18,595 bases of DNA, from the NCBI GenBank assembly GCA_016303235.1, contig JAEDMB010000025.1, forward strand, positions 1-18,595. The letters are read 5' to 3'. Below are positions 15,441 through 18,595 of the stretch, piece by piece. Origin of the DNA: Oscillospiraceae bacterium (GTDB lineage: Bacteria > Bacillota > Clostridia > Oscillospirales > Ruminococcaceae). A program made the translations under genes and the position numbers. Numbering within the stretch: the first letter of the stretch is position 1; every line of letters begins with the position of its first letter. The notes under the pieces are model-generated. The model was not told the origin of the DNA, ran no database searches, and worked only from the letters and a program-made list of their open reading frames with translations.

Positions 15441-17240
15441 ATGAAAAAGAAAAAGATTGTTTCTATGATAGTTGCTTTGATGATGATAAATTCAGCTATA
15501 GGAACAAATACAGTTTTTTCTTATGCTTTGGAATCCGGTGCAGATTTGTCAGAAACTGAAAATTCTTCTGAACTGGAATATACTGTCAATTCCGGATATG
15601 CTGAAATTACAGGCTGTGACAAAAATGCCGTTTCTGTGAGTATTCCCGAGACTATTGAGGGAGTAAGCGTTACAAAAATTAATTCAAATGCATTTAAGGG
15701 TTGTACTTTGCTTGAAAATATTTCAGTTCCTGATACTGTAACATTAATAGGAGACTATGCCTTTCAAGGGTGTTCATCTCTTAAGGAAATAAATCTTCCT
15801 CTTTCGCTTAAAACCATCGGCGACAATGCTTTTAAAAATTGCACTTCGCTTGAAAGCGTATTTGTCCCAAAGGGAATTAGTGATACGGGCTTATATACAA
15901 ATGATTATTACGGAGCTTTTTTCGGCTGTTCATCACTTAGTAAGGTTACATTTGAGGAAGGTATAACATCTGTTCCTGCGGGACTTTTCAATAATACTGG
16001 ACTTTCCGAAATTGTTTTGCCTGACACAATTCTGACTATCGGAGAATATGCCTTTTCATATTGCAGAAATCTTGAAAGTGCAGTGATGTCAGACAAGGTT
16101 AAAACTATCGGAAACAGTGCTTTTCAGGGTTGCAGTCTGCTTAAAAACATAACTCTTTCGCAAAATGTTGTATCTTTGGGAAATTATGTGTTTTCAGGTT
16201 GTTCTTCGCTGGAAAATATAGATATACCGGTTACTCTTGCATCAACAGGCTATAATACATTCGCAAACTGTACATCACTTAAAAGCATATTTATTCCGAA
16301 AAAACTTAAAAACTCTACTATTTCAAGCAGTGCATACGGAACTTTTCTAAACTGCAAAAATCTTAATACTGTCATATTTGAGGAAGGAATAACAGAAATT
16401 CCGCCCTATCTTTTTCTTAACTGTACAGGAATAACATCGATTGATATTCCCGATACTGTTATTTCAATAGGAACTTCTGCATTTGAAAACTGCAATAATT
16501 TAGCATCAGTAAATCTTTCGGAAAATCTTGAATCAATTCAGCGTAAGGCATTTTATAATTGCAGTAATCTCGTTGAAATAGATTTTCCGGAATCCCTTGA
16601 GTCTATAAATTATTATGCATTTTCAAACTGTACATCAATTGAAAGCGTTTTTATTCCTAAAAATCTTAAAGTAGTAAATGAAATTGTTTTTGGAACTCCT
16701 GATGTTTTCGGAGGCTGTTCAAATCTGAATAAAGTAATCTTTCAGGACGGAATTGCTTCTATTCCGGAATATCTTTTCTGTAATTGTTCCGGAATAACAG
16801 AAATTACAATTCCCGATACTGTAACTGAAATTGAAACAGGTGCTTTTTATAAATGCTCAAATCTTTTTGATGTAACTGTTCCTTATCAGACTGAAATTAT
16901 AAATTCAAATTCTTTCAGCAGTTCTGCAACGCTTACAATTCATGGCTATACGGGTTCATCTGCTGAAGATTTCGCAAATAAAAATAGTATATCTTTTGAT
17001 ACTCTCGGCGATATACCCGAACCCGATTATATTCCTGGAGATGTGAACGGTGACGGATTTATAAATGCCTCCGATGCTTCTGAAGTCCTTTCAGAATATG
17101 CATCTGTTTCAAGCGGAAATGAACCATCATTTACTGACAATAAGCTTTTATCTGCCGATTATAACGGAGACGGAAAAATAGATTCATCGGACGCAAGCGG
17201 TATTCTGCAAAAATATGCAGAGCTTTCTTCCGGACAGTAA
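15441..17240 (+). CDS. Secreted BspA-like leucine-rich-repeat protein with C-terminal dockerin
   Basis: A 599-residue exported protein. Residues 1-30 form a signal peptide (KKKK, hydrophobic core, likely cleavage after SYA). Residues ~65-515 hold about 17 LRR_5 (BspA/Treponema-type) repeats of 23-24 residues with the pattern AFxxCxxLxxIxIPxxVxxIG; three repeats carry a longer loop of about six extra residues. A linker rich in acidic residues and prolines (~519-530) leads to a dockerin at 534-599 with two calcium loops, DVNGDGFINASD (534-545) and DYNGDGKIDSSD (573-584), each followed by A-S. Dockerins bind cohesins of scaffoldins, so the protein probably joins a cell-surface or secreted complex; LRR_5 regions mediate adhesion or protein contacts in other bacteria. 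No catalytic domain is present. It has its own promoter and terminator. The exact partner is unknown. Confidence 0.93.
   Translation: MKKKKIVSMIVALMMINSAIGTNTVFSYALESGADLSETENSSELEYTVNSGYAEITGCDKNAVSVSIPETIEGVSVTKINSNAFKGCTLLENISVPDTVTLIGDYAFQGCSSLKEINLPLSLKTIGDNAFKNCTSLESVFVPKGISDTGLYTNDYYGAFFGCSSLSKVTFEEGITSVPAGLFNNTGLSEIVLPDTILTIGEYAFSYCRNLESAVMSDKVKTIGNSAFQGCSLLKNITLSQNVVSLGNYVFSGCSSLENIDIPVTLASTGYNTFANCTSLKSIFIPKKLKNSTISSSAYGTFLNCKNLNTVIFEEGITEIPPYLFLNCTGITSIDIPDTVISIGTSAFENCNNLASVNLSENLESIQRKAFYNCSNLVEIDFPESLESINYYAFSNCTSIESVFIPKNLKVVNEIVFGTPDVFGGCSNLNKVIFQDGIASIPEYLFCNCSGITEITIPDTVTEIETGAFYKCSNLFDVTVPYQTEIINSNSFSSSATLTIHGYTGSSAEDFANKNSISFDTLGDIPEPDYIPGDVNGDGFINASDASEVLSEYASVSSGNEPSFTDNKLLSADYNGDGKIDSSDASGILQKYAELSSGQ
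15837..16883 (+). repeat. Three-copy super-repeat within the LRR region
   Basis: Each copy begins with an NCTS(L/I) codon block at 15837, 16266 and 16626, continues with a long-loop repeat (VFxPK...), then an EEGI-type or QDGI repeat, an LF..(C/T)G repeat with IPDTV-like ends, and ordinary repeats. The first copy is 429 bases (143 residues) and the second 360 bases (120 residues); the difference is 69 bases, exactly one 23-residue LRR. This suggests growth by unequal recombination, with later divergence. Confidence 0.7.
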
Positions 17241-17262
17241 AAATTTTTATTTCAGATATTCG

Positions 17263-17287
17263 GGCGGACAGAGATGTCCGCCTTTTT
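17263..17287 (+). terminator. Terminator of the LRR-dockerin gene
   Basis: An 8-bp stem (GGCGGACA at 17263-17270, TGTCCGCC at 17275-17282) with a GAGA (GNRA) loop is followed by TTTTT. This is a good intrinsic terminator 22 bases after the stop. It differs by one base in 20 from the hairpin at 15291-15310. Confidence 0.88.
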
Positions 17288-17291
17288 GCAT

Positions 17292-17325
17292 AAAAAAATA
17301 CCGCATTCCTTAAAAGAATGCGGTA
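17292..17325 (-). terminator. Terminator of the ymdB-spoVS unit
   Basis: On the minus strand a 10-bp perfect stem (arms 17325..17316 and 17308..17299) with a 7-nt loop is followed by a run of T's (bases 17298..17292). It begins 16 bases after the spoVS stop. It lies back to back with the plus-strand terminator of the LRR gene and could slow transcription from both sides. Confidence 0.9.
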
Positions 17326-17341
17326 ACATAAATTACAGAAA

Positions 17342-17602
17342 TTATCTCTGTTCGCAGATAAGCTTGATAGCGGTTCTTTCTTCTCCGTCAATCTGGATAT
17401 TGGCAAAAGCAGGAATACAGATAAGGTCAATGCCTATTGGAGCGAGATAACCTCTTGCGATAGCGATAGCCTTTATTGCCTGATTTGATGCACCGGCACC
17501 GACAGCCTGAACCTCAACGGCTTTCTGCTCTCTTATAACACCGGCAACAGCACCTGCAACAGAATTAGGTGATGAATGTGATGATACCTTTAAAATTTCC
17601 AT
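17342..17602 (-). CDS. spoVS: Stage V sporulation protein S
   Basis: SpoVS is a small Alba-like protein that affects septation and spore coat/cortex stages in Bacillus subtilis; homologues also occur outside spore formers. The 86 residues match the family end to end, with MEILKVSSHSSPNSVAGAVAG at the start, the AVGAGASNQAIKAIAIARGYL core and the GEERTAIKL end. An AGGAGG site lies at 17616..17611, eight bases ahead of the ATG. ymdB lies just upstream on the same strand, the same order as in B. subtilis. It has its own promoter about 93 nt ahead of the ATG and a strong terminator after it. Confidence 0.96.
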   Translation of the reverse strand: MEILKVSSHSSPNSVAGAVAGVIREQKAVEVQAVGAGASNQAIKAIAIARGYLAPIGIDLICIPAFANIQIDGEERTAIKLICEQR

Positions 17603-17701
17603 TTCTGAAACCTCCTGTGGAAAAAATATTGTTGTAATTTTTTGATTCCTTTATGAACCGAAGACATACTGCGAAAAGCTCTGATATTTCAAAGCAATTA
17701 T

Positions 17702-17730
17702 ATTATACAACAATTTGATTGAAAATGCAA
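17702..17730 (-). promoter_or_regulatory. SigA-like promoter of spoVS
   Basis: On the minus strand TTGCAT at 17730..17725 and TATAAT at 17707..17702 are 17 bp apart. The predicted start near 17695 gives a leader of about 93 nt. The 151-base ymdB-spoVS gap holds this promoter and no hairpin that I can see, so read-through from ymdB is also likely. No clear SigH motif was found. Confidence 0.75.
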
Positions 17731-17753
17731 TAGATTCAAATTATTTTTGTATA

Positions 17754-18518
17754 TTATCTCACAATAATTCTTTCAATTTTGGTACTTTTGCCCAATTTTT
17801 CGTTAAAAGTTACAACTACACCATTGATAAAGCAGGGATTTGAGGATTCTGTGAATTTTGTAGGGTGACGGAAACGCAGACGGTCAAGAGCGGGCTTTAT
17901 ATCTACTCCGAGTATCGAAATTTCCGCACCGGTCATTCCTGTATCAGTAATATATGCTGTATGCGAGCCGAGAATAATTTCGTCAGCAGTCTGTACATGG
18001 GTATGAGTTCCGAGAACGGCAGTAACTTTTCCTGTCAGATAATGCCCCATGGCTTTTTTTTCGGAAGTAGCTTCCGCATGGAAGTCAACAAAGATATTCG
18101 GCGTATCAATATTTTTAAGAATATTATCCATGCATGTAAACGGATTGTCAAGAGGTTCCATATTGACAGTACCCATAAGGTTAAGCACGGCAATTTTAAA
18201 TCTTCCGAAGTCAAGAGTGCAGATTCCCTCTCCAATACAGCCTTCCGGAAAATTCAGCGGTCTGATAATGTTTTCATGCTCAAATACTTTTTCACAGCCA
18301 TATCTTCTGAAACAGTGATTTCCGGTAGTAATTACATCAGCACCCATATTGAGAAGATGTTCCGCCGATTCCTTTGTTATGCCGTTTCCCTCTGCTGAAT
18401 TTTCTCCGTTTATAACTGTTATATCAATTCCATGTTCCTTTTTGATTGAATATAATTTCTCCGAAAGAAATTTACAGCCGTTTTTTCCTACTACATCGCC
18501 TATAAAAAGAAGTTTCAT
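17754..18518 (-). CDS. ymdB: YmdB-type metallophosphoesterase
   Basis: YmdB proteins are two-metal phosphodiesterases active on cyclic nucleotides in vitro; in B. subtilis YmdB controls biofilm and motility choices. The 254-residue protein has all metal ligands of the family: D8 in GDVVGK, E39-N40 in NGENSAEG, N67-H68 in TTGNH, H147 in VDFHAEATSEK, H172 and H174 in GTHTHVQTADE. One difference is CFRR after GNH, where many members have a tryptophan. Length is normal. The ribosome site is a fairly distant AAAGGG (about 14 bases). It heads the minus-strand unit with spoVS and has a promoter at 18586..18558. Its usual upstream partner rny is not in the window. Confidence 0.95.
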   Translation of the reverse strand: MKLLFIGDVVGKNGCKFLSEKLYSIKKEHGIDITVINGENSAEGNGITKESAEHLLNMGADVITTGNHCFRRYGCEKVFEHENIIRPLNFPEGCIGEGICTLDFGRFKIAVLNLMGTVNMEPLDNPFTCMDNILKNIDTPNIFVDFHAEATSEKKAMGHYLTGKVTAVLGTHTHVQTADEIILGSHTAYITDTGMTGAEISILGVDIKPALDRLRFRHPTKFTESSNPCFINGVVVTFNEKLGKSTKIERIIVR

Positions 18519-18557
18519 AAATTTATTTTATACCCTTTCAAAATAATTAACAGCTAT

Positions 18558-18586
18558 ATTATATCATTGTTTGTCATAAAATTCAA
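18558..18586 (-). promoter_or_regulatory. SigA-like promoter of ymdB
   Basis: On the minus strand TTGAAT at 18586..18581 and TATAAT at 18563..18558 are 17 bp apart, with a TGa extended -10. The predicted start near 18551 gives a leader of about 33 nt. If correct, ymdB is not merely read through from an upstream gene such as rny. Confidence 0.75.
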
Positions 18587-18595
18587 GGAAAAATT

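Noticed and set aside
17040..17237. C-terminal DxNGDG motifs as a calmodulin-like EF-hand protein
   Set aside because: The spacing of the two loops, the ~65-residue length, the C-terminal position after a linker and the secreted context fit a dockerin, not a full EF-hand pair.
17603..17701. A SigH-type promoter ahead of spoVS
   Set aside because: An AGGAAT-like box is present in the leader, but no GAAT-type -10 lies at the right distance, while a clean SigA-like promoter lies upstream.
17865..18398. Plus-strand open frame opposite ymdB (177 codons)
   Set aside because: ymdB on the other strand has every catalytic residue of its family; the opposite frame has no recognisable motif or ribosome site.

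Overview
The window looks like chromosomal DNA of an anaerobic, spore-lineage Firmicute, most likely a Ruminococcus-like member of the Oscillospiraceae. The evidence is AT-rich DNA with strong AGGAGG-type ribosome sites, a clostridial-order rimP-nusA-infB cluster with nrnA between rbfA and truB, the sporulation gene spoVS next to ymdB, and a secreted leucine-rich-repeat protein ending in a dockerin (dockerins are typical of cellulosome or amylosome-forming Ruminococcus and Clostridium). Genus is an inference; no rRNA is present.

Bases 1-243 hold two divergent promoters. One drives a gene of which only the first five codons (minus strand) are inside the window. The other drives the long plus-strand operon and is followed by a perfect 11-bp hairpin in the leader.

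Bases 244-10143 form one tightly packed plus-strand run for translation and RNA biology: rimP, nusA, rnpM (ylxR), ylxQ, infB, an unrecognised very acidic 146-residue protein in the slot that ylxP fills in Bacillus, rbfA, nrnA, truB, ribF and gltX. These cover 30S maturation (RimP, RbfA), transcription elongation/termination (NusA), RNase P modulation (RnpM), initiation (IF2), nanoRNA turnover (NrnA), tRNA Psi55 (TruB), FMN/FAD synthesis (RibF) and Glu-tRNA synthesis (GltX). A weak terminator-like hairpin follows gltX.

Bases 10256-15283 encode an ABC-2/Gld-type export or surface-remodelling system: ATPase, six-helix permease, GldG-like auxiliary protein, DUF4340-like protein, and a small unrecognised 90-residue protein, all closely spaced or overlapping. 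A hairpin terminator closes the run. The substrate is unknown.

Bases 15380-17287 form a self-contained unit: consensus promoter, secreted BspA-like LRR protein with C-terminal dockerin, and a terminator nearly identical in sequence to the one just upstream of the gene.

Bases 17292-18586 are on the minus strand: ymdB (metallophosphoesterase) then spoVS, each with its own SigA-like promoter, closed by a strong terminator that lies back to back with that of the LRR gene. I saw no tRNA, rRNA, insertion sequence, phage gene or CRISPR array. The least explained items are the acidic protein, the small ABC-linked protein, a 36-residue insertion in NusA, and the paired terminators around the dockerin gene.
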